Of a stretch of DNA of 64,000 nt, positions 27,041-35,673 are shown in pieces. The notes under the pieces are model-generated. The model saw nothing but the letters and a program-made list of their open reading frames with translations. It searched no databases and was not told where the DNA came from. Numbering within the stretch: position 1 is the stretch's first letter; each line of letters begins with the position of its first letter. A program made the translations under genes and the position numbers. This DNA is from an uncultured Parabacteroides sp. (GTDB lineage Bacteria; Bacteroidota; Bacteroidia; Bacteroidales; Tannerellaceae): positions 1-64,000 of the forward strand of contig NZ_CABUOD010000021.1 in NCBI RefSeq assembly GCF_902493135.1, written 5' to 3'.

Positions 27041-28125
27041 TCATTCTGACAAGTTTCCTTCTAATTTCTCCAAATAAATCTGTATCAGGCGGGGAACTGC
27101 ATATTTCTCCACATCGCCCGTCGCCACAGGGAGGAAAGATTTCAAGGCATCGCTCTCCCGCTCTATCTCTATCCGGTAGAAAGCCGCATACAGGATCTGA
27201 TGGGACAGGACATGTTTCACCCCTTGCAAATCCAGCGAGACATCCAGCCGTCCCGCCCCTTCGAACAGGCGGCGAAAGGCATCCGTCGCCTGCAACTCCG
27301 CAAAATCCATAGCCCTGTCCGTTTCGATAAGCGGAAACTCGTAAAGCCCTTCCCAGATATCTTTTCCTTTCCGGCGGGACAACCAGGTTTTACCTTTATA
27401 TATAATGTATAAGTAATGAAAATACCGGTCACGCGTCCTGGTCTTCTTCCGCTTCACCGGAAAGGCTTGCACGTCGCCTGCCCCGTAAGCCGCACAGCAC
27501 CCTTTCAGCGGACAGGCTTCGCAATCCGGATTTTGCGGCACGCATTGCAAGGCGCCCAATTCCATCATGGCCTGGTTGTGCAGTCCGGCATGCCGCGGGT
27601 CCATCACCAGACCGGCCAGTTCCGTAAAAGTTTTTTCCCTTTGGGCGTATCGATCGGAGTGCTTACCGCAAACAGGCGCGAAAGCACCCGGAAGACATTC
27701 CCGTCCACGACCGGATACGGCTGGTTCCAGACAAAGGAAACGATAGCCGCCGCCGTATATTCCCCTATCCCTTTCAAAGAGATCACATCTTTATATTGTT
27801 TCGGGAATACCCCGCCGAACCGTTCCATGATATCCTTTGCCGCGGCATGCAGGTTACGGGCGCGGCTGTAATAGCCGAGGCCTTGCCAATATTTCAACAC
27901 CTCGTCTTCCTCCGCCGTAGCCAGCGAAGCCACGTCCGGGAACCGTCCGGTAAAGCGGATGAAGTAATCCATTCCCTGGACAACCCGTGTTTGCTGAAGG
28001 ATAATCTCGGAAATCCAGATGATATAAGGATCGGAAGATTCGCGCCAAGGCAGCTCTCTCTTATGTTCCCGATACCAGTCACGCAACAAACGGCTGATTT
28101 CTAATTCGTTTTCTATCTGCGACAT
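27041..28125 (-). pseudogene. mutY: mutY adenine glycosylase, split by a -1 frameshift
   Basis: Two overlapping frames together make one MutY of about 360 residues. The first (28125-27604) holds the helix-hairpin-helix glycosylase core: ELPWRESSDPYIIWISEIILQQT, then LKGIGEYTAAAIVSFVWNQPYPVVDGNV with the catalytic Asp. After STPIDTPKGKK it runs into LLRNWPVW and stops. The correct continuation (TFTELAGLVMDPRHAGLHNQAMMELGA), the [4Fe-4S] cysteines (C-x6-C-x2-C-x5-C in CVPQNPDCEACPLKGCC) and the C-terminal NUDIX-like domain are in the other frame. One more A in the run at 27631-27636 (A6 to A7) restores the gene. As read, no functional MutY is made. Confidence 0.9.
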
Positions 28126-28259
28126 ATCGTTCTTTTAAAGCCTTCTCAAGACTTGCAACTAATTGATTACTGCAAACATACACAGTTCTAACGAATTGTA
28201 AGGAAACTTTTTTCTTAAAATTTGGTTGGCAATTCTTTTTCCACTTAAATAAAAAGCTA

Positions 28260-28267
28260 TATATTTG
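28260..28267 (+). promoter_or_regulatory. Candidate -7 box for the HU gene
   Basis: TATATTTG fits TAnnTTTG and lies 51 bp before the HU start. The expected -33 position is only T-rich. The leader is AT-rich. Confidence 0.5.
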
Positions 28268-28318
28268 CATTCCAAAAAATTAATAGGTCCAAATCAATTA
28301 TTTAATTAATTTATAGAC

Positions 28319-28591
28319 ATGACTAAAGCAGATATTGTTAGCGAAATTTCAAAAAGCACTGGCATCGACAAACAGACAGTGCTGAACAGCGTAGAGTCCT
28401 TCATGGACATCGTAAAAAGTTCATTGTCTCAGGGCGAAAACGTGTACCTGAGAGGTTTCGGAAGTTTCGTGATTAAAAAGAGAGCCCAGAAGACAGCTCG
28501 TAATATTTCAAAGAATACTACGATCATCATCCCGGAACATAACATTCCGTCATTCAAGCCGGCTAAGACATTCTTGAACGAAGTAAAGTAA
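28319..28591 (+). CDS. HU-family DNA-binding protein
   Basis: This 90-residue histone-like protein begins MTKADIVSEISKSTGIDKQTVL and carries the DNA-minor-groove arm VYLRGFGSFVIKKRAQKTARNI with the family signature GFGSFxxxxRxxRxxRNP-like (here ending ARNISKNT). It dimerises and bends DNA as a nucleoid protein. Immediately downstream lie a 29-residue basic peptide gene and rng, the typical Bacteroidales order. Confidence 0.96.
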   Translation: MTKADIVSEISKSTGIDKQTVLNSVESFMDIVKSSLSQGENVYLRGFGSFVIKKRAQKTARNISKNTTIIIPEHNIPSFKPAKTFLNEVK

Positions 28592-28627
28592 TTTAGTTAT
28601 TATAGTTTAATTTAAAATTTTAAAACA

Positions 28628-28717
28628 ATGCCTAGCGGAAAGAAAAGAAAAAGACATAAGATGTCTACGCACAAGCGCAAAAAGAGACTAAAGAAGAATA
28701 GACATAAGAAAAAATAA
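28628..28717 (+). CDS. 29-residue basic peptide, bS22/mS38 (AURKAIP1/COX24)-like
   Basis: The frame encodes MPSGKKRKRHKMSTHKRKKR and nine more residues (LKKNRHKKK), almost entirely Lys, Arg and His. This matches the tiny ribosome-associated family whose mitochondrial member is mS38 (AURKAIP1/COX24) and whose actinobacterial member is bS22, by the pattern KxKR..K..K.RKRRLK. Identification rests on memory of the family and on the conserved position between HU and rng. It is too short for most gene finders. A function as a small ribosomal subunit protein is likely but inferred. Confidence 0.85.
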   Translation: MPSGKKRKRHKMSTHKRKKRLKKNRHKKK

Positions 28718-28736
28718 GTCTATTTGAACAACTCTG

Positions 28737-28776
28737 AAGAACAAACTTAATAAGAGACCTTTTTAAGTTTGTTCTT
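28737..28776 (+). terminator. Perfect 14-bp hairpin before rng
   Basis: Positions 28737-28750 and 28763-28776 are a perfect 14-bp inverted repeat with a 12-base loop, followed by TGCGTATTT. It may end the HU/bS22-like transcript or form a leader structure for rng. Its loop and 3' arm can instead pair downstream (28754-28767 with 28783-28796), which would break this hairpin. Confidence 0.75.
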
Positions 28777-28796
28777 TGCGTATTTAATAAGGTCTC
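28754..28796 (+). promoter_or_regulatory. Alternative leader hairpin competing with the terminator-like stem
   Basis: GAGACCTTTTTAAG (28754-28767) pairs with TTTAATAAGGTCTC (28783-28796): 12 Watson-Crick pairs, one G-U and one U-U mismatch, around a 15-base loop. It shares bases with the 28737-28776 hairpin, so only one can form. It ends 23 bp before the likely rng start. This arrangement resembles an attenuator or an RNase-feedback leader; that role is inferred. Confidence 0.55.
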
Positions 28797-28819
28797 GCAT
28801 TTTAACACCTCTTTTTATA

Positions 28820-30400
28820 GTGATTAGTGAATTAGTAGTGGATGTACAACCCAAAGAGGTATCTATAGCCGTACTGGAGGATAAGAACCTTGTCGAGCTC
28901 CAAAAGGAAGCCCGCAACGTCTCTTTTGCCGTCGGTGATATCTACTTAGGCAAGGTTAAGAAACTGATGCCGGGTTTGAACGCTGCTTTCATTGATGTAG
29001 GTTATAAAAAGGATGCATTTCTTCACTATCAGGACTTAGGTCCTAATTTCAACACCCAGCAGAAGTTCCTCAAGCAGGCACTGGCGGAAGAGAAGGGAGA
29101 GAAAAAACTTCCCGCCCTCTCCAAGCTGCAGCTGCTTCCCGAAATCGAAAAAAACGGAAGTATCAGCGACGTGCTCAAAGTCGGACAGGAAGTGCTGGTG
29201 CAGATCGCCAAAGAGCCGATTTCAACAAAGGGTCCCAGACTGACTTCCGAGCTTTCGTTTGCAGGAAGATACATCGTGCTGATGCCGTTTGCCGATAAAG
29301 TATCGGTTTCCACAAAAATCAAATCGGCCGAAGAACGGGCCCGTCTACGCCAACTCATTCAAAGCATCAAGCCGAAGAACTTCAGCGTAATCGTACGCAC
29401 CTCTTCGGAAGGAAAGCGCGTTGCCGAACTCGATCATGAATTGAAGACATTACTGAAACGTTGGGAAGAGAACATTCCTAAGATCACCAAAGTAAAAGCT
29501 CCTGCGCTCATCTACGAAGAGACGGCAAGGGCAGTGGCTTTGTTGCGCGACATCTTCAACCCCTCTTTTCAGAACATTTATGTGAACGATGCGGACGTAT
29601 ATCACAATATCCGTGATTATGTCAGCCTGATTGCCCCCGGACGGGAAGAGATCGTGCAACGGTACACCGGCGAACTTCCCATCTTCGACAACTTTGCAAT
29701 CACAAAGCAGATCAAGTCCTTATTCGGACGCACCGTCACGTACAAAAGTGGAGCCTATTTGATTATCGAACACACGGAAGCCATGCACGTCATCGACGTA
29801 AACAGCGGGAACCGCTCCAAAGGCAGTGATGCCCAGGAAAAGACGGCTATCGACGTGAACACGGCAGCGGCAGACGAAATCGCCCGCCAATTACGCTTGC
29901 GCGATATGGGTGGCATCATCGTAGTCGACTTCATCGATATGGCCGAAGCAGCCAACCGGCAGAAACTGTATGAACACATGCTGAAAGCGATGGCCGGCGA
30001 CCGGGCAAAACATAATATTTTGCCATTGAGCAAGTTCGGCCTGATGCAGATTACCCGCCAGCGTGTTCGTCCGGCAATGGATGTCGATACATCCGAAGCC
30101 TGCCCGACCTGCTTCGGAACGGGAACCATCAAACCCTCTATCCTGTTTACCGACAGCCTGGAAGGAAAAATCGACTGTTTGGTCAACAAACACAATGTGA
30201 AGAAATTCGCCCTGCACGTACATCCTTATGTAGCGGCATTTATCAAGAGCGGAAGATTCCCGCTCAGTTGGAAATGGAAACTGAAATACTCGATGGGTAT
30301 TAAAGTGATTCCGAATCAAAGTCTGGGCTTCTTGGAGTATAAATTTATCGACTCCGACAAGAACGAACTGGACATGATGGAAGAAAAGGAAATCAAGTAA
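28820..30400 (+). CDS. rng: Ribonuclease G/E family endoribonuclease
   Basis: From the GTG at 28820 this is a 526-residue enzyme that cleaves AU-rich single-stranded RNA and matures rRNA. The N-terminal S1 domain includes NVSFAVGDIYLGKVKKLMPGLNAAFIDVGYKKDAFLH. The DNase I-like catalytic part shows the metal-binding aspartates in HVIDVNSGNRSKG and GGIIVVDFIDM, and the zinc-link cysteines appear in EACPTCFGTG. There is no long disordered C-terminal arm, so it is RNase G-like in size. The frame is open to an ATG at 28769, but VISELVVDVQPKEVSIAVLE fits the family start, so GTG was preferred. The leader carries two competing hairpins. Confidence 0.95.
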   Translation: MISELVVDVQPKEVSIAVLEDKNLVELQKEARNVSFAVGDIYLGKVKKLMPGLNAAFIDVGYKKDAFLHYQDLGPNFNTQQKFLKQALAEEKGEKKLPALSKLQLLPEIEKNGSISDVLKVGQEVLVQIAKEPISTKGPRLTSELSFAGRYIVLMPFADKVSVSTKIKSAEERARLRQLIQSIKPKNFSVIVRTSSEGKRVAELDHELKTLLKRWEENIPKITKVKAPALIYEETARAVALLRDIFNPSFQNIYVNDADVYHNIRDYVSLIAPGREEIVQRYTGELPIFDNFAITKQIKSLFGRTVTYKSGAYLIIEHTEAMHVIDVNSGNRSKGSDAQEKTAIDVNTAAADEIARQLRLRDMGGIIVVDFIDMAEAANRQKLYEHMLKAMAGDRAKHNILPLSKFGLMQITRQRVRPAMDVDTSEACPTCFGTGTIKPSILFTDSLEGKIDCLVNKHNVKKFALHVHPYVAAFIKSGRFPLSWKWKLKYSMGIKVIPNQSLGFLEYKFIDSDKNELDMMEEKEIK

Positions 30401-30403
30401 CTG

Positions 30404-30441
30404 AAAATCCCCGGAGCGGTTAAAGCCTTCGGGGATTTTTT
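30404..30441. terminator. Rho-independent terminator, shared by convergent genes
   Basis: AAAATCCCCGGAG (30404-30416) pairs with CTTCGGGGATTTT (ending near 30439) through an 8-bp core stem plus A-T extensions, followed by T6 on the plus strand and preceded by A4. It lies between rng and the convergent ECF sigma gene and can work for both. Confidence 0.9.
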
Positions 30442-30458
30442 CAGCCATATCCGAAAAG

Positions 30459-31040
30459 CTAAAACAAAAGGAGTATAAAGCCTTTCATCTGCTTGTATTG
30501 CCTGTTCACATACTCGGCAATTCGCTGATAGGCCTTTGCAATGTGAATGTTGACGGTCTTCTCGCTAATCCCCAAGACATCCGCTATTTCCCGGTTTTTC
30601 AATTTATCGGACAGGACAAGACGAAACACTTCCTTGCACTTCGGAGGCAACGAATCGATCGCCTGCTGGACCAAAACCTGATATTCTTCATCCAACAGAC
30701 TTTTTTCAGGTGAATCCGAATCTGGTATCAACTCTATTTCATATAAAGAATATGAATCTTTCTCCTGCACATATCCCCTTCTTATATAATGTAATGCCTG
30801 ATTCTTGACGGACACATAGAGGTAATGTTCCGGTTCTTTTACATGCGAAAGCGTTTCCCGCTTCTGCCAAATAACCGTAAAAACATCCAGGACGGCTTCT
30901 TCCGCCAATTCACGAGAGTTCAAATAATAATAAGCAAGATGGAACAAACGCCGGGAATAGGTTTCAAAAAATACCCGGAACGCTGTTTCATCCCCTTTCA
31001 CCATTTTTTCAAAAAGAGATATGGTACTCTCTTTTTCCAT
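30459..31040 (-). CDS. ECF RNA polymerase sigma-70 factor
   Basis: This 193-residue protein has sigma region 2 (about 12-85; NSRELAEEAVLDVFTVIWQKRETLS) and region 4 (about 125-185; LPPKCKEVFRLVLSDKLKNREIADVLGIS with the helix-turn-helix EKTVNIHIAKAYQRIAE). Unlike in the two earlier loci it is transcribed away from its fecR gene (31281, plus strand), with a 240-bp shared upstream region that holds copy B of the TAACCCTAT repeat. It should activate the fecR/susC/susD genes to its right. Confidence 0.94.
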   Translation of the reverse strand: MEKESTISLFEKMVKGDETAFRVFFETYSRRLFHLAYYYLNSRELAEEAVLDVFTVIWQKRETLSHVKEPEHYLYVSVKNQALHYIRRGYVQEKDSYSLYEIELIPDSDSPEKSLLDEEYQVLVQQAIDSLPPKCKEVFRLVLSDKLKNREIADVLGISEKTVNIHIAKAYQRIAEYVNRQYKQMKGFILLLF

Positions 31041-31117
31041 CTCTTAGATATAGTCCTTTTACGATATAATAATAATCGGTAAATGTAGCTAAAATTATTC
31101 AATCGGACAAGTCCGTT

Positions 31118-31183
31118 CCCGTAACCCTATTCTTTAGCCCCCGTAACCAATAGGGTTAGGAGGCGTAATGCATAGGGTTATGC
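31118..31183. repeat. TAACCCTAT dispersed repeat, copy B
   Basis: TAACCCTAT (31122-31130) is followed by ATAGGGTTA twice (31150-31158 and 31172-31180), giving perfect 9-bp inverted pairs. The block aligns with 6991-7053 and 52107-52170. It lies 78 bp upstream of the sigma gene and about 100 bp upstream of fecR, in the divergent control region, which supports a regulatory rather than only terminator role. Confidence 0.7.
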
Positions 31184-31280
31184 AAAGGAGGTCGTTTTCT
31201 GCTAAAATATTTTTTTTGCATTCCGGATAGGAGTTTTTTGCTTCACCTGTCATCTCTATTCACAAAGCAACCGGAATAAG

Positions 31281-32168
31281 ATGGAAAATGAACAAAACAA
31301 CAAAGAACTCGAATCATTGACAAAGCGCATACGCTTCAAGTCCTTGCCATTTGATGAAAAGCGGATGTCCGAACGTCTGGCGGAAAGAATCCGACGGCCT
31401 GTCGTCATTTCTTATGCCGGTAAAGGGAACCCCGCATGGAAATACCTGTCCATAGCGGCTTCCATCGCCCTCCTGTTGGTTACAAGCATCATCCTGATCG
31501 ACAAGGAGCCGGAACAGGAACTCGTCTATTATGAAACGACAGCCGTCCCCGATGCAAAAACAAAAATCACATTGCCGGACAGCAGTGTCGTCTGGTTGAA
31601 TGCAAATGCCTGCCTGCGCTATCCGAGGGAGTTCAGCAAACAGATCCGGCAGGTCGAAATAAAGGGAGAAGCATTCTTTGAAGTCCGTAAAGACGAGAAG
31701 AAACCTTTCATCGTCCAAACCGACGGTATCGGCATACGAGTATTAGGAACCACATTCAATGTCGACGCGGAACCGGAGAAAACCGCGGTTACTCTCATCA
31801 CCGGGAAAATCGGGTTGTACAAAAACACGAATCAATCCCAAACGGCAGACCAAATACTGTCACCCGGCGAGCGGGCAGTCTTCTACAAGCCAGACAACAC
31901 ACTGGAAGTTTCGACCATACGCCCGGAAAGCACGACCTCTTGGATCACGGGCAAATTCATGTTCAGGGACAGTCCCTTGGAAGAGATCATGCAGGAGCTG
32001 CAACGGGCTTTCCATGTCAAAATATACATCGAAGACGAAGAATTGGCCCGACAGACGTTCAATGCCGATTTCACCGCAAAGGAGACCTTGGATGAAATAC
32101 TATCCATCCTGCAGATATCCGCCCGCTACAAAATAGAGAAACAGAGAGGAGAAATATTCTTAAAGTAA
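31281..32168 (+). CDS. FecR-family anti-sigma/sigma regulator
   Basis: This 295-residue protein is the shortest of the three FecR proteins here. A cytoplasmic N-terminus of about 55 residues precedes a transmembrane helix (about 56-76, YLSIAASIALLLVTSIILID). The periplasmic FecR domain carries KITLPDSSVVWLNANACLRYP, KGEAFFEVRKDEKKPF and GTTFNVDAEPEK, and a DUF4974-like end (FMFRDSPLEEIMQELQRAF) follows. It relays ligand binding by the STN-bearing SusC encoded downstream to the divergently encoded sigma factor. A 175-bp gap with three hairpins separates it from susC. Confidence 0.94.
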   Translation: MENEQNNKELESLTKRIRFKSLPFDEKRMSERLAERIRRPVVISYAGKGNPAWKYLSIAASIALLLVTSIILIDKEPEQELVYYETTAVPDAKTKITLPDSSVVWLNANACLRYPREFSKQIRQVEIKGEAFFEVRKDEKKPFIVQTDGIGIRVLGTTFNVDAEPEKTAVTLITGKIGLYKNTNQSQTADQILSPGERAVFYKPDNTLEVSTIRPESTTSWITGKFMFRDSPLEEIMQELQRAFHVKIYIEDEELARQTFNADFTAKETLDEILSILQISARYKIEKQRGEIFLK

Positions 32169-32226
32169 ATACATTGTCAAACCACAAAAAGACAGAATTA
32201 TGAACAGTACATGATAAACAAATACA

Positions 32227-32314
32227 GTCCGTATCGGATATACGGACAAAAAGAATTGGGAATGTTGCGACCATTCCCAAATTCCAATTGTTAACCGGCA
32301 GGGAGCAACCTGCC
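32227..32314 (+). promoter_or_regulatory. Three consecutive perfect hairpins in the fecR-susC gap
   Basis: Stem 1 is GTCCGTAT/ATACGGAC (32227-32234, 32240-32247; 5-base loop). Stem 2 is TTGGGAATG/CATTCCCAA (32256-32264, 32272-32280; 7-base loop). Stem 3 is GGCAGG/CCTGCC (32297-32302, 32309-32314; 6-base loop). All are perfect. None is followed by a strong T-run, so they look like mRNA leader or processing structures, set 30 bp before the susC start, rather than terminators. Confidence 0.75.
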
Positions 32315-32343
32315 AAGTACAAAAAATTAATATCTACAAAATT

Positions 32344-35300
32344 ATGCATAAAAATTCATTAACCGGGCAAAATCATAAAGATTTTGCTCTGAATCGGTTC
32401 GTCTGTATATCAGCCCTCTACTTATTTCTGCTCTTTACAGGCACATCAACCCTGAATGCCCAAAACGCAAAGCTCTCCTTGCACAAAGAAAACGCGACAT
32501 TCGAAGAGGTATTTAAAGAAATAGAAGCAAAAACAGGCTACAAATTCGTTTATAGCACCTCCGATATCGACAAAAACGAAAGGGTCTCCATCCAAGAGAC
32601 CGATCAAAGCTTGAACGAGGTGCTGCGGAACCTGTTCCGCAGCAAAAGAAATATTTCTTTTCGCATATCCAATAAGCACATCGCCCTGTTCCTGGCACAA
32701 ATGAAAAAGATTTCCGGAACGGTCATCGACACACAAAAAGAACCGGTCATCGGCGCCAACGTCCTCATAAAAGGAACAGCGACAGGAACAATCACCGATA
32801 TCAACGGCCAATTCAACCTGGAAGCTGCCGAAGGCGACATCCTGCAAGTTTCTTTTATCGGATACAGCACGCAGGAGGTGGCAGTCAACAAAAATCAAGT
32901 GTTCAACATCACCCTGGCCGACGATGCCGAAATGATCGACGAAGTCGTCGTTACGGCCTTAGGCATCAAACGGGAACAAAAAGCATTGGGATATGCCGTT
33001 CAGGAAGTGAAAAACGACCAGCTGACCGTTGCCAAAGGTTCGGACGTCGCTACCTCATTGACGGGTAAAATTGCAGGCCTGAATATCAAGAACAGTACGG
33101 AATTTGCAGCCTCCCCGACCATCACGTTGCGCGGGAGCACGCCTTTGCTGGTGGTCGACGGAATCCCCCACTACAATGTCAACCTGTCGGATATCCCGGC
33201 TGACGATATCGAATCCATCAGTGTCCTGAAAGGTTCCACGGCATCGGCCCTTTACGGTTCGAGAGGCGGTGACGGAGCCATCATGGTCACGACTAAAAAG
33301 GCACAGAAAGACGGATTGGACATCTCCGTAAACTCCAACACGATGTTCCACGCCGGTTTCCTGAAGTTGCCCGAAGTGCAAAATTCATACAGTTCGGGAG
33401 GAAGCGGGAAATATGCACCCGGCGATTATGTATGGGGAGACAAGCTGGACATCGGGCGCACCGCCAGCCAGTACAACCCGCTCACATACGAATGGGAAGA
33501 GATGCCGTTGACATCCAAGGGCAAGGATAACTTCAAGAACTTCCTCGAACAGGCATTGGTGACCAACAACAATATCAGCATCTCCCAAAAAGGCGAATAC
33601 GGGAGCGTACGCGCATCGCTGAACCATATCTACAACAAAGGACAGTATCCGAACTCCAGACAACAGAAACTGACTTTCTCCGTCGGAGGCGCGATGGATT
33701 ACAAAAAGTTCCATCTGAAAGCCGACATCGCATACAACAAGAATATCTTTTCCAATAACTACGGAACCGGCTACGGCATGGGTAGTTACATGTATAACCT
33801 GCTCATCTGGACCGGTGCGGAATATGATCTTAGGGAATACCGCAATTATTGGCGGGCCGGAAAAGAACAGGAAGAGCAGAACTGGATGGACGACTGGTGG
33901 TACGACAACCCCTACTTCCTTGCAAACGAACGGACGAACCAGCGCCATCAGGACCTGACAAACGGAAGCCTGGACATGAGTCTGGACGTGACGGACTGGC
34001 TGAAACTGGTCATGCGTGTCGGAGGCGATGCTTTCAGGAACCAGTTTACGTTGAAAGAACCGATCAGTACCCGCGGCAACAGAAAGGGAGGATTCCGCCT
34101 GTCCAACTATTCGGGCTACAGTACGACCGACGACATCATGTTGCTGGCAAACAAAAAGTTCGGTGACTTCGCCGTCGACGGCTTCCTGGGCGGTTCCATC
34201 TATTTCAGGGAGAACGATTACCAGAGTTCATCCACGAGCAACGGTTTGAACATGCCGGGATTCTTTTCACTGAACGCGTCGGTCGATCCGGCGAGCACCT
34301 CTTCGTCTGTCACGAAAGAACAGATCAACAGCTTATACGGGAAAGTCGGATTGTCATGGAAAAGCGCGGTCTTCGTGGAAGTCACCGGACGTAACGACTG
34401 GGCATCCACGCTGGCGAAGTCCGAACGGTCTTATTTCTATCCTTCGGTATCCGGCAGCGTGGTCATTTCCGAACTGCTCCAGCTTCCTGAAATCCTGAAT
34501 TTCTGGAAAGTAAGAGGCTCATGGACACAGACCAAATTCCCGACAGGGGTTTATGACATCAACTCGACATACAGTGTTTCCCGTAACTATTGGGGTAACA
34601 TGACAGCCGCCTTCTATCCTTCTACCATTCGTGACGTATCATTGCGCCCACGTGCTTCCCGCTCATACGAGATCGGAACGGAACTGTATTTCTTCAAAAA
34701 CCGTCTGAAGTTCGACTTGGCCTACTATCACAAGATCATGTACGACTTGCAACGTTATGTCGATATGAGCTACGCCAGCGGTTTCTCCAACACGCTGATC
34801 AACTACGGCGAAGAACAGTTGAGCCGCGGTGTCGAATTTACGATCAGCGGCGATGTCATCAAACAAAAGGACTTCACCTGGACCTCTTCGTTCAACTGGG
34901 CGGCCGACAGATACTATTACTCCAAGATCGATGAACAATACTCCACTCAAAAACCCTGGGTCGCACCCGGAAAGACCTGGCACTGGTTGGAAATGTACGA
35001 TTGGGAAAAGGCTCCCGACGGGCAACTGATCCTTTACAACGGCATGCCGAAAAAAAGCGCCTATCCGACTTACGCAGGCACCTACAACCCGAAATGGATC
35101 TGGGGCTGGTCGAATACGTTCAGCTATAAAGACTTCACATTGAGCTTCTCGTTCGACGGCCGTGTCGGTGGCCACATGTTCGACTACATGAGTTCACGCC
35201 TGTGGCATTCGGGCCGCCATATAGACTCGGACAACGATTTCCGGTTTGACGAAGTCGTAAACGGAAACCACAAAGGGTACATCGCCGAAGGCGTAAAGGT

Positions 35301-35661
35301 CGTATCGGGAGATGTGAAATATGATTCAGACGGTAATATTCTGGAAGACACCCGTGTATTCGTTCCGAACGATGTAGCTGTTTCCTACGAAACCTATATG
35401 CGTTCTTATAACGGCAGCGAACAAAAATCCAATTTCTTGAAAAGCAAGACATTCTTCAAGCTGAGAGAGTTGTCTTTATCTTACCGGTTACCGAAAAAGT
35501 ATTGCACAAACATCGTGAAAGGTGCTGAAATAGCTCTTGTCGGACAGAACTTGCTGATCTGGACAAAGGATTTCAAGTTCTCCGACCCCGATGTGGACAC
35601 GGAAAATATCAACTCTCCCTCTATCCGTTACGTAGGTGTTAATTTGAAGTTTAATTTCTAA
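32344..35661 (+). CDS. SusC-type TonB-dependent receptor with STN signalling domain
   Basis: This 1105-residue protein has a signal peptide (about 15-40), an STN domain (about 42-110, AKLSLHKENATFEEVFKEIEA), a carboxypeptidase-regulatory-like domain (ISGTVIDTQKEPVIGANVLIKGT), the stretch EVVVTALGIKREQKALGYAVQEV, and a plug with TPLLVVDGIPHYN and GSTASALYGSRGGDGAIMVTTKK, then the barrel. The TALGIKREQKALGYA variant marks a SusC subgroup often linked to non-polysaccharide or glycoprotein substrates. It works with the SusD-like protein encoded 12 bp downstream and signals to FecR encoded upstream. Confidence 0.95.
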   Translation: MHKNSLTGQNHKDFALNRFVCISALYLFLLFTGTSTLNAQNAKLSLHKENATFEEVFKEIEAKTGYKFVYSTSDIDKNERVSIQETDQSLNEVLRNLFRSKRNISFRISNKHIALFLAQMKKISGTVIDTQKEPVIGANVLIKGTATGTITDINGQFNLEAAEGDILQVSFIGYSTQEVAVNKNQVFNITLADDAEMIDEVVVTALGIKREQKALGYAVQEVKNDQLTVAKGSDVATSLTGKIAGLNIKNSTEFAASPTITLRGSTPLLVVDGIPHYNVNLSDIPADDIESISVLKGSTASALYGSRGGDGAIMVTTKKAQKDGLDISVNSNTMFHAGFLKLPEVQNSYSSGGSGKYAPGDYVWGDKLDIGRTASQYNPLTYEWEEMPLTSKGKDNFKNFLEQALVTNNNISISQKGEYGSVRASLNHIYNKGQYPNSRQQKLTFSVGGAMDYKKFHLKADIAYNKNIFSNNYGTGYGMGSYMYNLLIWTGAEYDLREYRNYWRAGKEQEEQNWMDDWWYDNPYFLANERTNQRHQDLTNGSLDMSLDVTDWLKLVMRVGGDAFRNQFTLKEPISTRGNRKGGFRLSNYSGYSTTDDIMLLANKKFGDFAVDGFLGGSIYFRENDYQSSSTSNGLNMPGFFSLNASVDPASTSSSVTKEQINSLYGKVGLSWKSAVFVEVTGRNDWASTLAKSERSYFYPSVSGSVVISELLQLPEILNFWKVRGSWTQTKFPTGVYDINSTYSVSRNYWGNMTAAFYPSTIRDVSLRPRASRSYEIGTELYFFKNRLKFDLAYYHKIMYDLQRYVDMSYASGFSNTLINYGEEQLSRGVEFTISGDVIKQKDFTWTSSFNWAADRYYYSKIDEQYSTQKPWVAPGKTWHWLEMYDWEKAPDGQLILYNGMPKKSAYPTYAGTYNPKWIWGWSNTFSYKDFTLSFSFDGRVGGHMFDYMSSRLWHSGRHIDSDNDFRFDEVVNGNHKGYIAEGVKVVSGDVKYDSDGNILEDTRVFVPNDVAVSYETYMRSYNGSEQKSNFLKSKTFFKLRELSLSYRLPKKYCTNIVKGAEIALVGQNLLIWTKDFKFSDPDVDTENINSPSIRYVGVNLKFNF

Positions 35662-35673
35662 AATAAATAGGAT

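Noticed and set aside
28628..28717. Random A-rich frame
   Set aside because: Kept as a gene instead, because the 29-residue Lys/Arg/His peptide matches a known tiny ribosomal family and its position between HU and rng is expected.
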